NCBI GenBank assembly: GCA_002427105.1
Contig: DIPM01000036.1
Span: 281,503 to 345,502 of the forward strand
DNA: 64,000 bases
Source of the DNA: Marinilabiliaceae bacterium UBA5488
GTDB lineage: Bacteria > Bacteroidota > Bacteroidia > Bacteroidales > Marinilabiliaceae
Direction: 5' to 3'
Shown: positions 17,673 to 26,394 of the stretch, piece by piece
Numbering within the stretch: position 1 is the stretch's first letter
Layout of the letters: each line of letters opens with the position of its first letter
Position numbers and translations under genes: made by a program
Notes under the pieces: generated by a model
Database searches by the model: none
The model's input: the letters and a program-made list of their open reading frames with translations, nothing else
Told to the model about the DNA's origin: nothing

Positions 17673-18069
17673 AGTATGGCGTTTTTGTATCTTGCAAATA
17701 TAATGGCCTGAAGGACGGCTTTCTGATTGTTTTCACCGAACGGTAGCTTTAACCCTCTCAAATGACAATAGGAGTAGATTAAAGACTTATCCGGATGCGT
17801 GCCATGGGGCGACAGGGTGGCTTGTCTCTACATTGTGTGAAAACCATAACTCGCAGTTTTAACTGTGGGTCAAGGAATAAACGCCATATTTCATAAACAT
17901 TTTAATGGTTTAAAAATTTGCAATACTACAGCGCTATCGCGCGTGGTAGCTTAGCAGCTTAGCAGCTTAGCAGCTTAGCAGCTTAGCAGCTTAGCAGCTT
18001 AGCTTGTTAGCGTTTAGCGGGAAGAAAATATTGAGGGTGGTTATGAATATCGGGTATCAACACGCAATA
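17673..18069. other. Gene-free stretch upstream of the cassette-like island
   Basis: No coding sequence is supported here. Apart from the short tandem repeat and the candidate -7 box of the WaaP-like gene, nothing was recognised. Base composition is mixed, and the repeat is followed by GTTAGC-rich sequence, which may mark an old recombination or slippage point. Confidence 0.4.
17948..18003. repeat. Tandem repeat: seven copies of AGCTTAGC
   Basis: Seven perfect, adjacent copies of the 8-bp unit AGCTTAGC cover 56 bp without spacers. It lies between genes, so copy-number change would not alter a reading frame. It sits about 70 bp before the first attC-like palindrome. Confidence 0.95.
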
Positions 18070-18184
18070 TAACCAATGGCGGGTGCAGTGGTTATTTTAA
18101 TCATGCTGCCTCTCTCAAACTTCGGTGTCGGCGGACAGGAAAGTAGCCCGCAATCCGCCACTAATGCTACACGGCTGGTTAGGC
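18070..18184. repeat. attC-like imperfect palindrome 1
   Basis: Arms TAACCA (18070-18075) / TGGTTA (18176-18181) and TGGCGG (18077-18082) / CCGCCA (18155-18160) pair across about 115 bp. The right end GTTAGGC (18178-18184) fits the integron core GTTRRRY. The phrase AATGGCGGGTGCAGTG (18075-18090) recurs as AATGTGGGGTGCTGTG in the second site, so the two are related. The left end lacks a good RYYYAAC core, so this site may be truncated or recombined. Confidence 0.5.
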
Positions 18185-18246
18185 ACAATCAGAACAAAAA
18201 CCGATAAACCGATTATCATTTTGATAATTTTCACTAACTTTACCTT

Positions 18247-18474
18247 ATGAAACATTTGACTATCGAATTACCGGACAACTTAAATCTCAATGAAAAGGAA
18301 ACAAAGAGATTTTTAGCTGCTAAGATGTATGAATCAGGAAAGTTATCTCTTGGACAAGCTGCTGATATAGCCGGATTATCAAAAACTGCATTCTCAGAGA
18401 TATTAGGAGATTTTGATGTTTCATTAATAAACTACCCTCCCTCAGACATAATAAGAGATGCAGGCCAATTCTGA
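18247..18474 (+). CDS. UPF0175-family antitoxin
   Basis: A 75-residue small protein. The UPF0175 pattern is clear: a beta-strand start KHLTIELPDNL, then FLAAKMYESGKLSLGQAADIAGLSKTAFSEIL, a helix-turn-helix that likely binds the operon promoter, and a C-terminal tail for toxin contact. It overlaps the start of a PIN-domain frame by 17 bp, the usual arrangement for these pairs. It lies 62 bp after the GTTAGGC of the first attC-like site, as the first gene in a cassette would. The antitoxin is intact while its toxin is broken. Confidence 0.85.
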   Translation: MKHLTIELPDNLNLNEKETKRFLAAKMYESGKLSLGQAADIAGLSKTAFSEILGDFDVSLINYPPSDIIRDAGQF

Positions 18475-18923
18475 AATAATAATCTCTGACACAAGCTGTT
18501 TAATACTTCTTAGGAAAAATCGATGAATTAAACCTCTTGAATAAGATTTCAGATAAAGTCTTCATTACTACAGCAATAAATAATGAATATGGTAAGGATT
18601 TGCCATCATGGATTACTATAAAGGAACCTCAAGACAATCATTACCAAAGGATACTGGAAATGTATTTGGATAAAGGGGAAGCCAGTGCTATTGCATTGTC
18701 TTTAGAAATGGATAATTCAATAGTCATTATTGATGACCTTAAAGGCCGTAAAGTTGCTGAACGACTGAATTTACGATATTCTGGAACATTTGGACTGATT
18801 CTTAGGGCTAAACAAATTGGAGTAATTCAAAGTGTTAAACCTATACTAATAAAGATCAAAAAGACCAATTTTAGATTCAGCGAAAAACTTTTTAAATTAA
18901 TTCTAGAACAAGCCGGAGAATAA
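18458..18923 (+). pseudogene. PIN-domain (DUF3368-like) toxin, frameshifted
   Basis: Starting at ATG 18458 the frame reads MQANSEIIISDTSCLILLRK, which is the N-terminus of a PIN ribonuclease with the first catalytic Asp in SDTSCL. At the A5 run (18515-18519) it passes into a stop at 18524-18526. In the frame one base further the sequence continues perfectly as IDELNLLNKISDKVFITTAINNEYGKDLP and on to the stop at 18921-18923, including DKGEASAIALSLE and VIIDDLKGRKVAE with the other acidic residues. Removing one A restores a single protein of about 155 residues. It is most simply a one-base insertion in a homopolymer. Confidence 0.85.
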
Positions 18924-18932
18924 ACTGGCAAT

Positions 18933-19065
18933 GCCTAACATGCGGTCATAAGCAATGTGGGGTGCTGTGCCTGTTTTATTTGCAGCTCATTGAATAGAGT
19001 TTGCGGTAACGAGACAAGTGAGCGCTTTGAATCCCGCACTGCGCGTAGCGCCGAACGTTATAGCC
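18933..19065. repeat. attC-like imperfect palindrome 2
   Basis: GCCTAAC (18933-18939) fits the integron core RYYYAAC, and GTTATAGC (19057-19064) is close to GTTRRRY with one mismatch. Inner pairs include TGTGGG (18956-18961) with CCCGCA (19033-19038) and CGG (18943-18945) with CCG (19051-19053). The total length, about 133 bp, is within the attC range. It starts ten bases after the toxin stop and ends 19 bases before the next gene frame. Confidence 0.55.
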
Positions 19066-19083
19066 AATTATAAAGACCGACAT

Positions 19084-19605
19084 ATGAACTTTAGAGCATC
19101 ATTTTGTGACCCATTTATGCCTGACATCATCAAGATTGGCGACATTTAGAAAGATAAAGTCATTGAGATATTTAATCGAGTTCCATGGACGGAGTATTTA
19201 GAGAAAATGAAAACCGCAAACTATAGAGATATTCACTACTCGCCATCTCTTGAGATTGAGAACAAGGACAATAGGAATGGACTTTCGGTTTCTGCTGTTG
19301 ACGGAGTGGAGTGGTGTATTTTCTTTAAAAGACCAAAGCGAGTAAAACGATTTCTTGGACTGAGTGAGATAATGCATGAGAACTATTTGACAGATATTCA
19401 AGTACAGACAGAAAAAGATAGAACTGCAAGAATTGTTAGCAATGCTATTTTAATGAATGAAAAACACTGTCCCTTATCCTTTAGAACAGTTGATTCTATT
19501 GACAACAAGAAGGCAATGTTATTATTTTATGAGCAGAATAATATTTCCAAATTCAAGGAGATTTTTATAAATCAATTTGAATTTGCAGTGAAAACATATT
19601 TTTAG
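19084..19605 (+). pseudogene. Unknown protein gene with an in-frame amber codon
   Basis: From ATG 19084 the frame reads MNFRASFCDPFMPDIIKIGDI, meets TAG at 19147-19149, then continues in the same frame as KDKVIEIFNRVPWTEYLEKMKTANY... to 19605. The continuing part up to the next ATG (19207) reads as good protein sequence, so the original gene was probably about 173 codons, now split. I recognise no named domain; HYSPSLEIENKDNRNGLSVS and FFKRPKRVK are the most distinctive parts. A shorter product from 19207 (132 residues) could still be made. No third attC-like site follows it. Confidence 0.55.
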
Positions 19606-19652
19606 AAATTTATGTTTTCGCTAAGAGTAGTTATTCTACCATAGGGCTGATT

Positions 19653-21737
19653 TTACTCTTCTTTCAGCCACTTATCAAGCCATGCTGCAAATTCGCGCTG
19701 CCAAAGAATGCCGTTTTGAGGCGACAAGACCCAGTGATTTTCTTCAGGGAAATAAAGGAAGCGTGCCGGAATATCTTGTATGCGTGCGGCATTAAATGCT
19801 GCCATCCCTTGCGTATAAGGTATTCTAAAGTCCTTCTCGCCATGAATAACTAAGATAGGTGTGTCCCAGTTGCCTGCAAACAGGTGAGGTGAGGCTTCAT
19901 ATCTTTTGTCAGGCTGTTTCCAATAGGGGCCGCCCATGTCCCAATCAACAAAAAACATTTCTTCTGTTGTGGTGTACATCATATCACTATTAAATATTCC
20001 GCAGTGCGATATAAATGCCTTGAAGCGTTTGTTGTGGTTTCCGGCAAGCCAATATACAGAATAGCCCCCATAGCTGGCTCCTACAGCACCCAGCTTGGTT
20101 TCATCCACAAAAGGCTCAGCTGCCAGAGCATCGATGGCGCTCAGATAATCCTGCATATTTTGGCCGTCATAGTCGCCGCTTATCTGCTCATTCCATTCTG
20201 TGCCAAAGCCGGGAAGGCCTCGTCTGTTGGGCGCTACAACAATGTAATCGTTGGCCGCCATCATCTGGAAGTTCCATCGAAGGCTCCAGAATTGGCTAAG
20301 GCCGCTTTGGGGTCCTCCCTGACAGTAGAGTATTGCCGGGTATTTTTTCGCCGGATCGAAGTGTGGAGGGTAAATAACCCAGACCAGCATATCTTTATTA
20401 TCGCTGGTTTTAATCCATCGCTCTTCCACTTTGCCAAGGCTCAATTGCTTTAATATTCCTTCGTTAATATTAGATAAATTAGTAACCATTCCATCTGCCA
20501 GGCCAATTCTGAAAATGTCGGATGGCGAACTCATGCTCATCCTGCTTGCTATAAGAGCATCTCCTGACTGCACAAGCTGTGTAAAGTCATGCATACCTTC
20601 TGTTACCCTGCTAATTGTACCATCGCCCAAATTGATAGCGTGAATTTGATTAGTAGCATTGATGTTAGAAATAAACCAGATAAATGGTTTTTCTCTATCC
20701 CAGACGGGTGATGATACATTGTGGTCGAAGTTTGCAGATAGCTCTGTTTTTTGACGACTGCTCATGTCCATTACAAACAGGCGATTCCTGTCGGCTTCGT
20801 AGCCGTCGCGTTCCATGCTTTCCCAAATTATTTTTGAGCCGTCGGGCGAAAAGAGGGGGTTCAGGTCGTAACCCTTCATTCCCTCCGTAAGGTTTTCAGT
20901 AGTTTTGTCTTCCAGCTTATAAAGGTACAGGTCGGAGTTGGTTGAAAAGGCGTAATCCCTTCCTCTTAGCTTCTTGCTCGTGTAAACAAGCTGTTGCCCG
21001 TCGGGCGACCAGCATATCTGCTCCGTCCCGCCAAAGGGCTTGAGAGGTGAGTCGAAGCGTTCGCCCTCCATAATGTCCCATCCTTCGCTGATTTTTTCGC
21101 CTGCAGAGTATTGGCTGATAAAGATATGACTGTAGCTGTAGTCATGCCATGAATCCCAATGACGATACATCAGGTCGTCTTCAATCCGGGCATTGGCCAG
21201 GGGCAGATCAGGGTATAGTTCATTAACTGTAGAATCAAGTTTGACAGCTTTACTATAGGCTATATGTTTCATGTCGGGCGAGTAAAGATAGCCTGTGATT
21301 CCACCTACAATGTCAGAAATTTGCTCACGAGAGCTGCCGTCGGGATTCATCTCCCATAGTTGCATGCTTCCCGATTCAGCACTTAGGAAGCTGATTTTTG
21401 CACCGTCAGGACGCCAGCCGGCCTGAGCTTCGTTAGTTTTGGTATTTGATATCTGCTTTGTGCTTCCTCCATTTGCCGAAACAGTGTATAAATCGGTGTA
21501 GGGGCGGTTCTCTTCAATATTTGTGTTGCTAAGCCCGTATAGTATTGTGCTTCCATCCGGAGAGACGGCCATGTCTCCCAAACGACCCAAAGACCATAAG
21601 ACTTCGGGAGTCATAAGGTCTGAATCTAATATAATTTCCTGCTTAGTATGAGCTTGCTGATGCTTATTGCCCGGAGTTTCGGTGCATGCCGACAATCCAA
21701 TTGTCAATGCTGTTATCAGATATAATGGTTGTTTCAT
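19653..21737 (-). CDS. Prolyl oligopeptidase (S9) family lipoprotein peptidase
   Basis: Secreted or envelope-bound serine peptidase of 694 residues. The N-terminus carries a lipoprotein signal (GLSACTE). Residues of about 40-430 form a WD40/TolB-like propeller with repeats such as SPDGS.I.Y and SPDG.KI.W. The alpha/beta-hydrolase domain has GASYGGYS with the Ser near residue 553, an Asp in HGEKDFRIPY and a His in PEENHWVL. It belongs to the dipeptidyl-/acylaminoacyl-peptidase group. It is monocistronic with its own promoter. Confidence 0.92.
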   Translation of the reverse strand: MKQPLYLITALTIGLSACTETPGNKHQQAHTKQEIILDSDLMTPEVLWSLGRLGDMAVSPDGSTILYGLSNTNIEENRPYTDLYTVSANGGSTKQISNTKTNEAQAGWRPDGAKISFLSAESGSMQLWEMNPDGSSREQISDIVGGITGYLYSPDMKHIAYSKAVKLDSTVNELYPDLPLANARIEDDLMYRHWDSWHDYSYSHIFISQYSAGEKISEGWDIMEGERFDSPLKPFGGTEQICWSPDGQQLVYTSKKLRGRDYAFSTNSDLYLYKLEDKTTENLTEGMKGYDLNPLFSPDGSKIIWESMERDGYEADRNRLFVMDMSSRQKTELSANFDHNVSSPVWDREKPFIWFISNINATNQIHAINLGDGTISRVTEGMHDFTQLVQSGDALIASRMSMSSPSDIFRIGLADGMVTNLSNINEGILKQLSLGKVEERWIKTSDNKDMLVWVIYPPHFDPAKKYPAILYCQGGPQSGLSQFWSLRWNFQMMAANDYIVVAPNRRGLPGFGTEWNEQISGDYDGQNMQDYLSAIDALAAEPFVDETKLGAVGASYGGYSVYWLAGNHNKRFKAFISHCGIFNSDMMYTTTEEMFFVDWDMGGPYWKQPDKRYEASPHLFAGNWDTPILVIHGEKDFRIPYTQGMAAFNAARIQDIPARFLYFPEENHWVLSPQNGILWQREFAAWLDKWLKEE

Positions 21738-21760
21738 TTCTTAGTTTATTTGGTAAATGA

Positions 21761-21791
21761 CAAAAATAGCTATTATCTTTTAGGGGGCAAT
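21761..21791 (-). promoter_or_regulatory. Candidate promoter of the S9 peptidase gene
   Basis: Read on the minus strand, ATTG (21791-21788) is followed after 19 bases by TATTTTTG (21768-21761), close to TTTG-N19-21-TAnnTTTG. Transcription would begin about 17-20 bases before the ATG at 21737. Confidence 0.5.
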
Positions 21792-22057
21792 CTTGTATTT
21801 TTTATTGTTGTTCGCTAAAAAACGATTAGATCCCCCGCAAAGCCCGCAATGACATAGATATTGCCGGTTTTAAGCTTGTCATTTCGAACGAAGTGAGAAA
21901 TACATTAGTTAAGTCGTTTTAAAATGTTGATTGGAAAACAATGATTTTTTTTATAATTTTTTAGATATAAAAAGTAAATGATACTATATTAGAGGAAAAT
22001 TTGCATTTAGGGATGCTCCCGGCTAAAGAATAATAGTGTTACTACAATAAAAACAAT
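21792..22057. other. Intergenic region before the xylan locus, with a short dispersed-repeat-like motif
   Basis: No gene is visible. It contains GTCATTTCGAACGAAGTG within 21877-21901, a phrase that recurs in intergenic repeats of many Bacteroidota and other genomes, and nearby ATCCCCCGCAAAGC / GCAATGACAT pieces of the same kind. The last 100 bp are AT-rich and should hold the promoter of the GH3 operon, but no box matched well. Confidence 0.45.
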
Positions 22058-24703
22058 ATGATAAAAAGAATCTTATTTTTGTCCACTTCGATAATGGCAA
22101 TTCTGCTTGCTATCGCATGCGAAACTAAATACGAATATGATTTTCAGAATCCGAATCTCCCGGTTGATGAAAGGATAGAGAATCTTATCAGCCTCCTGAC
22201 ACTTGAGGAGAAAGCAGGCTTGATGGTTAATGTGTCTGAACCTATCGAACGCCTCGGCATTCCAGCATACGACTGGTGGAACGAAGCCCTTCACGGAGTA
22301 GGACGTGCCGGTCTTGCTACTATGTATCCGCAAGCTATTGGTATGGCTGCTACCTGGAATGAGCCGGGACATTTTGAGGCTTTCACGATTATTTCAGATG
22401 AGGCCCGGGCAAAGTATAATGAAGCTATACGAAACAACAACAGAGGTCGGTATTACGGGTTGAGCTTCTGGACTCCAAATATTAATATTTTCCGTGATCC
22501 TCGCTGGGGAAGAGGACAGGAGACCTACGGGGAAGATCCCTTTTTGACTGCCAGAATGGGAGTAGCGGCAGTTAAAGGTTTACAGGGTGATGACCCCGAC
22601 TATTATAAAACTTATGCCTGCGCCAAGCATTTTGCAGTTCACAGCGGGCCGGAATGGAATCGGCACTCCTATAATGCGTCTGTTTCTGAACGTGACTTGC
22701 GGGAGACTTATCTGCCCGCCTTTAAAGCTTTGGTAGATGAAGCCAATGTCAGGCAGGTAATGTGCGCCTACAATGCATTTGAAGGCGAGCCCTGTTGCGG
22801 AAGCGGCAGGCTGATGATAGATATTTTACGCGGCGAATGGGGATATGATGGTATGGTTGTATCTGATTGCTGGGGCATCAATGATTTCTTTGTTCCTGAA
22901 TATCACGGGACTCATGCCAGCCCCGAATCTGCCGCGGCTGATGCTGTGATTCACACTACCGATTTAGAATGCGGAGATGTTTATAACAACCTGGTTTTAT
23001 CAGTAGAACAGGGATTGATTACGGAGGAACAGATTGATTACTCTCTTCGCCGTGTGTTGCGCGCCTGGTTTGAGCTTGGAATGTTGGATCCTGCGGACAG
23101 TAACCCCTGGAGTAAACTTCCTCATTCCATAGTAGATTCACCTAAGCACAAAGAAAATGCTTTAAAAGTTGCACGTGAGTCAATGACTCTTCTGAAGAAT
23201 AATAATAATATTTTGCCTTTAAGTAAAGATATTAAGCGCATTGCCGTAATTGGTGCTAATGCAGCCGATACCGTTATGCTCTGGGGCAATTATAACGGTA
23301 CGCCTTCCTCAACAGTAAGCATCCTTGATGGTATAAAAGCTAAACTTCCGGATGCTGAAATTATTTACGACAGGGGCTGTGACCTGGTTGATCCTTGGGT
23401 GAGGACTTCTTTATATGATAATTTTACCAATAGTCGTGATAATTCGGAGGGGCTTTTTGTAGAGTTCTTCAATAATAACAGCTTTTATGGAGAGCCGGTG
23501 GCAACTGAAATAAATAATGAAGGAATTTTATATAATAATTCAGGAGGGACAGCACTTGCCCAGGGTGTGAATATGGATAATACTTCCACTCGTATAAGCG
23601 GAACCTTTATAGCACCATACACAGGGAAAGTTGTGATGTCAGCCCGCACCTCAGATAGATATAAGCTTTATCTGGATAATAAGGAGCTTATGTCACAAAG
23701 AGGTGGCGAGGCTTTTATACCTGCAGAATACGAGTTCGACGCGATAAAAGGGAAAAGTTATGACATTAAGCTGGAACACTCACAGACAGGGCGAAGGGTA
23801 TATATTGATTTTTCTATTTTCAGCAAAGAGACGGCTCAGTTTGATGAACTCGTGCAAGGCCTCAAGGATGTTGATGCAATCATTTACGTTGGGGGCCTAT
23901 CACCTCGCCTTGAAGGTGAGGAGATGCCTGTGAGTGCTGAGGGTTTTAAGGGAGGTGACAGGGAAAGACTGGAACTTCCGGCGGTGCAAAGCCGCATTTT
24001 GGCTGATTTGAAAACCGTGGGTAAACCTGTAATTTTCGTATTATGTTCGGGGAGTTCTCTTGCCCTGGAGGCTGATGAGCAGAATTACGATGCTCTGCTT
24101 GCAGCATGGTATGGTGGTCAGGCAGCCGGAACGGCTGTGGCTGATGTGCTTTTTGGTGATTACAATCCTGCCGGACGCCTTCCTGTTACTTTTTATAAGT
24201 CCACCGAACAGCTCGACAATGCTCTCAAGGAAGCTGATAATCCGGAGCATCAGGGTTTCCAGAATTATAATGTGGAAGGTCGCACTTACCGTTATATGAC
24301 TGAAGAGCCACTTTATCCCTTTGGTCATGGTTTAAGTTACTCGGAATTTGAGTATGGCGATGCTCAGCTTTCAGGCGACAAGGTTAAAGCAGCTGAAGGC
24401 TTGAAGATTGTTATTCCTGTTTACAATAATTCATCTGTCGCTGGAGATGAGGTGGTTCAGCTTTATGTTAAGAGAAATGACGATCCTATGGCTCCTCTTA
24501 AGTCCTTGCGTGCTTTCAAGCGCGTTTTTATTGAGGCAGGAGCTTCAAAAGAGGTCGAACTTACTGTTAATCCGGATGCTTTTGAGTTTTATGATGAAGA
24601 ATGCAATGGCCTTAGCTTAAAGGCCGGTTCATATACCCTGATGTATGGTGGAACTTCAGCCGGGAGCGGATTAAAAAAAGTTAATATTACAGTTGAGTTA
24701 TAG
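22058..24703 (+). CDS. GH3 beta-xylosidase/beta-glucosidase with PA14 insert
   Basis: Periplasmic exo-glycosidase, probably cleaving xylo-oligosaccharides to xylose. An N-terminal lipoprotein signal (LAIACETK) is followed by the GH3 TIM barrel with KHFAVHSGPEWNRH and the nucleophile Asp in VVSDCWGINDF near residue 270. The alpha/beta sandwich follows, with a PA14 domain inserted at about 455-600 (LFVEFFNN..FYGEP...). A C-terminal fibronectin-III-like domain ends the 881-residue protein. The PA14 insert and the early sequence (LPVDERIENLISLLTLEEK) match the bacterial beta-xylosidase type. First gene of the operon, and the context supports xylan use. Confidence 0.9.
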   Translation: MIKRILFLSTSIMAILLAIACETKYEYDFQNPNLPVDERIENLISLLTLEEKAGLMVNVSEPIERLGIPAYDWWNEALHGVGRAGLATMYPQAIGMAATWNEPGHFEAFTIISDEARAKYNEAIRNNNRGRYYGLSFWTPNINIFRDPRWGRGQETYGEDPFLTARMGVAAVKGLQGDDPDYYKTYACAKHFAVHSGPEWNRHSYNASVSERDLRETYLPAFKALVDEANVRQVMCAYNAFEGEPCCGSGRLMIDILRGEWGYDGMVVSDCWGINDFFVPEYHGTHASPESAAADAVIHTTDLECGDVYNNLVLSVEQGLITEEQIDYSLRRVLRAWFELGMLDPADSNPWSKLPHSIVDSPKHKENALKVARESMTLLKNNNNILPLSKDIKRIAVIGANAADTVMLWGNYNGTPSSTVSILDGIKAKLPDAEIIYDRGCDLVDPWVRTSLYDNFTNSRDNSEGLFVEFFNNNSFYGEPVATEINNEGILYNNSGGTALAQGVNMDNTSTRISGTFIAPYTGKVVMSARTSDRYKLYLDNKELMSQRGGEAFIPAEYEFDAIKGKSYDIKLEHSQTGRRVYIDFSIFSKETAQFDELVQGLKDVDAIIYVGGLSPRLEGEEMPVSAEGFKGGDRERLELPAVQSRILADLKTVGKPVIFVLCSGSSLALEADEQNYDALLAAWYGGQAAGTAVADVLFGDYNPAGRLPVTFYKSTEQLDNALKEADNPEHQGFQNYNVEGRTYRYMTEEPLYPFGHGLSYSEFEYGDAQLSGDKVKAAEGLKIVIPVYNNSSVAGDEVVQLYVKRNDDPMAPLKSLRAFKRVFIEAGASKEVELTVNPDAFEFYDEECNGLSLKAGSYTLMYGGTSAGSGLKKVNITVEL

Positions 24704-24804
24704 AAAGAAAAGCATACTTGATATTAAACCCTTTTTAATGTCGGAGGTCAAATAGTTGTTAATGGGCATCAATCACTCAAAAATAAACTGAAAAACTACA
24801 AAGA

Positions 24805-26373
24805 ATGAAACGAGTTTTAATTACAGCTTTACTTGCTGTTTGGAGTTTAGTAATATGTTTTGGTCAGGAAAGCGACAAGCGATGGCTAAATGTTAATTAT
24901 GCCGATGATGATAAGCAATATCATTTGCTTGACATCTATTTGCCTGATATCGAAAGGCCTTCTTACAAGGCTGTTATTGCCATATACGGAAGCGCATGGT
25001 TTGGCAATGATTTGAAGCAGCATGCCTTTAATACTTATGGAAAGGCCTTGCTTGAAAGTGGCTTTGCTGTAATTGCAATTAATCACAGATCAAGTGTTGA
25101 TGCTGTTTATCCTGCTCAAATTCAGGATGTTAAGGCTGCAATCCGTTTTGTAAGGGCTAATGCGCCAAAATACAAAATCGATGCTTCCTTTATTGGGATT
25201 ACGGGCTATTCTTCCGGAGGACATCTTGCCTCACTTGCAGGGGCAACAAACGGGGTGAAGGAATACAGCATAAACAGCACCGGGGTTGATATCGAAGGCA
25301 ATGTAGGTAGTTTTACTTCGGTTAGCAGCTCTGTAAATGCTGTGGTTGACTGGTTTGGACCGATTGACATGGCTCGTATGGAAGATTGTAAGGGATTTAA
25401 AGAAGGCAACTCTCCGGAGGCTGCACTAATCAAGGGCAATCCGTCTGATAATCCTGATATGATAGCATTGCTTAATCCCATAACCTTCCTCGACGACAGA
25501 GATCCAAGGTTTTTGGTTATTCATGGCGATGCCGACAATGTGGTGCCGCATTGCCAAAGTGAGTTTTTTGCTAAGGCTCTTAAGGAAAAAAGCCTGCTGG
25601 CGGGTTTTATATCTGTTCCCGGTGGTCAGCATGGTCCTGTTACTTTCAATGATACTACCTTCAAAGCCATGACCGACTTCTTTTTGAAAGAAGCAGAGAA
25701 GACTGCCGTGTTTACGGGCAGGGCATGGAGCCAAAACAACGAGACTGTAGAGCGCGATTCTGTCAGGAGTCTTGAGGGATATTTTGTTCCTGCAAGCAAA
25801 GAGCTCAGCAGCCCTGATAAGGATGGTTTTATTCAGCGTTGGAATTTACTTGAGCCTATTGAAGTGGAGGTGAGGACTAATACAGACTTTACAGACAGCT
25901 ATTTAAGGGAGGCCTTTGGCAAGGAGTATTTTAAAAATCAGTTTACCCTTCTTCCCAAAAATGGCCAGGCAGTAAAAGTGGGAGACACAAAGCTAAAATG
26001 GCATGCTCTTGATAGTGAATTGTTTAATGTAAAACTGTTCCGTTTTGCCTATGGTCTGCATAAACCGGTTTATGGCGTAATGTTTTGGGCAGTAAGCGTG
26101 GTAAACAGTCCTGAAGACATGCATAATGTTAGAATGTCTGTTGGCTCTAACTCTGCATCTATGTGGTGGCTTAATGGAGAAGAGGTCTTACTGCTTTCGG
26201 GCGACAGACGGATGGTTATGGATGACGCTGTATCACCGCGTTTGACACTAAAGAAGGGAAAGAACATAATTCGCGGGGTGGTGATCAATGGCCCCGGCAT
26301 GAGCGACTTTTGTGTTCGCTTCATAGACGAGCAGGGAGAGCCGGTGAAAAATATCCAAATTACTTGTGAATAA
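24805..26373 (+). CDS. Two-domain carbohydrate esterase (alpha/beta hydrolase plus C-terminal domain)
   Basis: The N-terminal 300 residues form an alpha/beta hydrolase of the BD-FAE/acetyl-esterase kind after a signal peptide (VICFGQ). The triad is visible as GYSSGGH (Ser near residue 136), HGDADNVVP (Asp near 242) and GGQHGP (His near 275). The C-terminal 220 residues begin YFVPASKELSSPDKDGFIQRW, a segment seen after esterase domains in Bacteroidota xylan loci, and end in a beta-rich part. Removal of acetyl or feruloyl groups from xylan is the likely role; the exact acyl group cannot be told. Confidence 0.8.
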   Translation: MKRVLITALLAVWSLVICFGQESDKRWLNVNYADDDKQYHLLDIYLPDIERPSYKAVIAIYGSAWFGNDLKQHAFNTYGKALLESGFAVIAINHRSSVDAVYPAQIQDVKAAIRFVRANAPKYKIDASFIGITGYSSGGHLASLAGATNGVKEYSINSTGVDIEGNVGSFTSVSSSVNAVVDWFGPIDMARMEDCKGFKEGNSPEAALIKGNPSDNPDMIALLNPITFLDDRDPRFLVIHGDADNVVPHCQSEFFAKALKEKSLLAGFISVPGGQHGPVTFNDTTFKAMTDFFLKEAEKTAVFTGRAWSQNNETVERDSVRSLEGYFVPASKELSSPDKDGFIQRWNLLEPIEVEVRTNTDFTDSYLREAFGKEYFKNQFTLLPKNGQAVKVGDTKLKWHALDSELFNVKLFRFAYGLHKPVYGVMFWAVSVVNSPEDMHNVRMSVGSNSASMWWLNGEEVLLLSGDRRMVMDDAVSPRLTLKKGKNIIRGVVINGPGMSDFCVRFIDEQGEPVKNIQITCE

Positions 26374-26394
26374 CCATTTAAATTGAACTAACAA

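Noticed and set aside
17948..18003. Possible CRISPR array
   Set aside because: The unit is only 8 bp and there are no spacers; it is a simple tandem repeat.
18458..18923. Programmed ribosomal frameshifting in the PIN toxin
   Set aside because: The needed shift is +1, the site AGG AAA AAT lacks a known +1 signal, and the neighbouring cassette gene is also broken, so simple decay is more likely.
19207..19605. Annotating only the 132-codon frame from ATG 19207 as an intact gene
   Set aside because: The same frame reads well upstream back to ATG 19084 apart from one TAG, and that ATG has the right spacing to the attC-like site, so a split gene is more likely.
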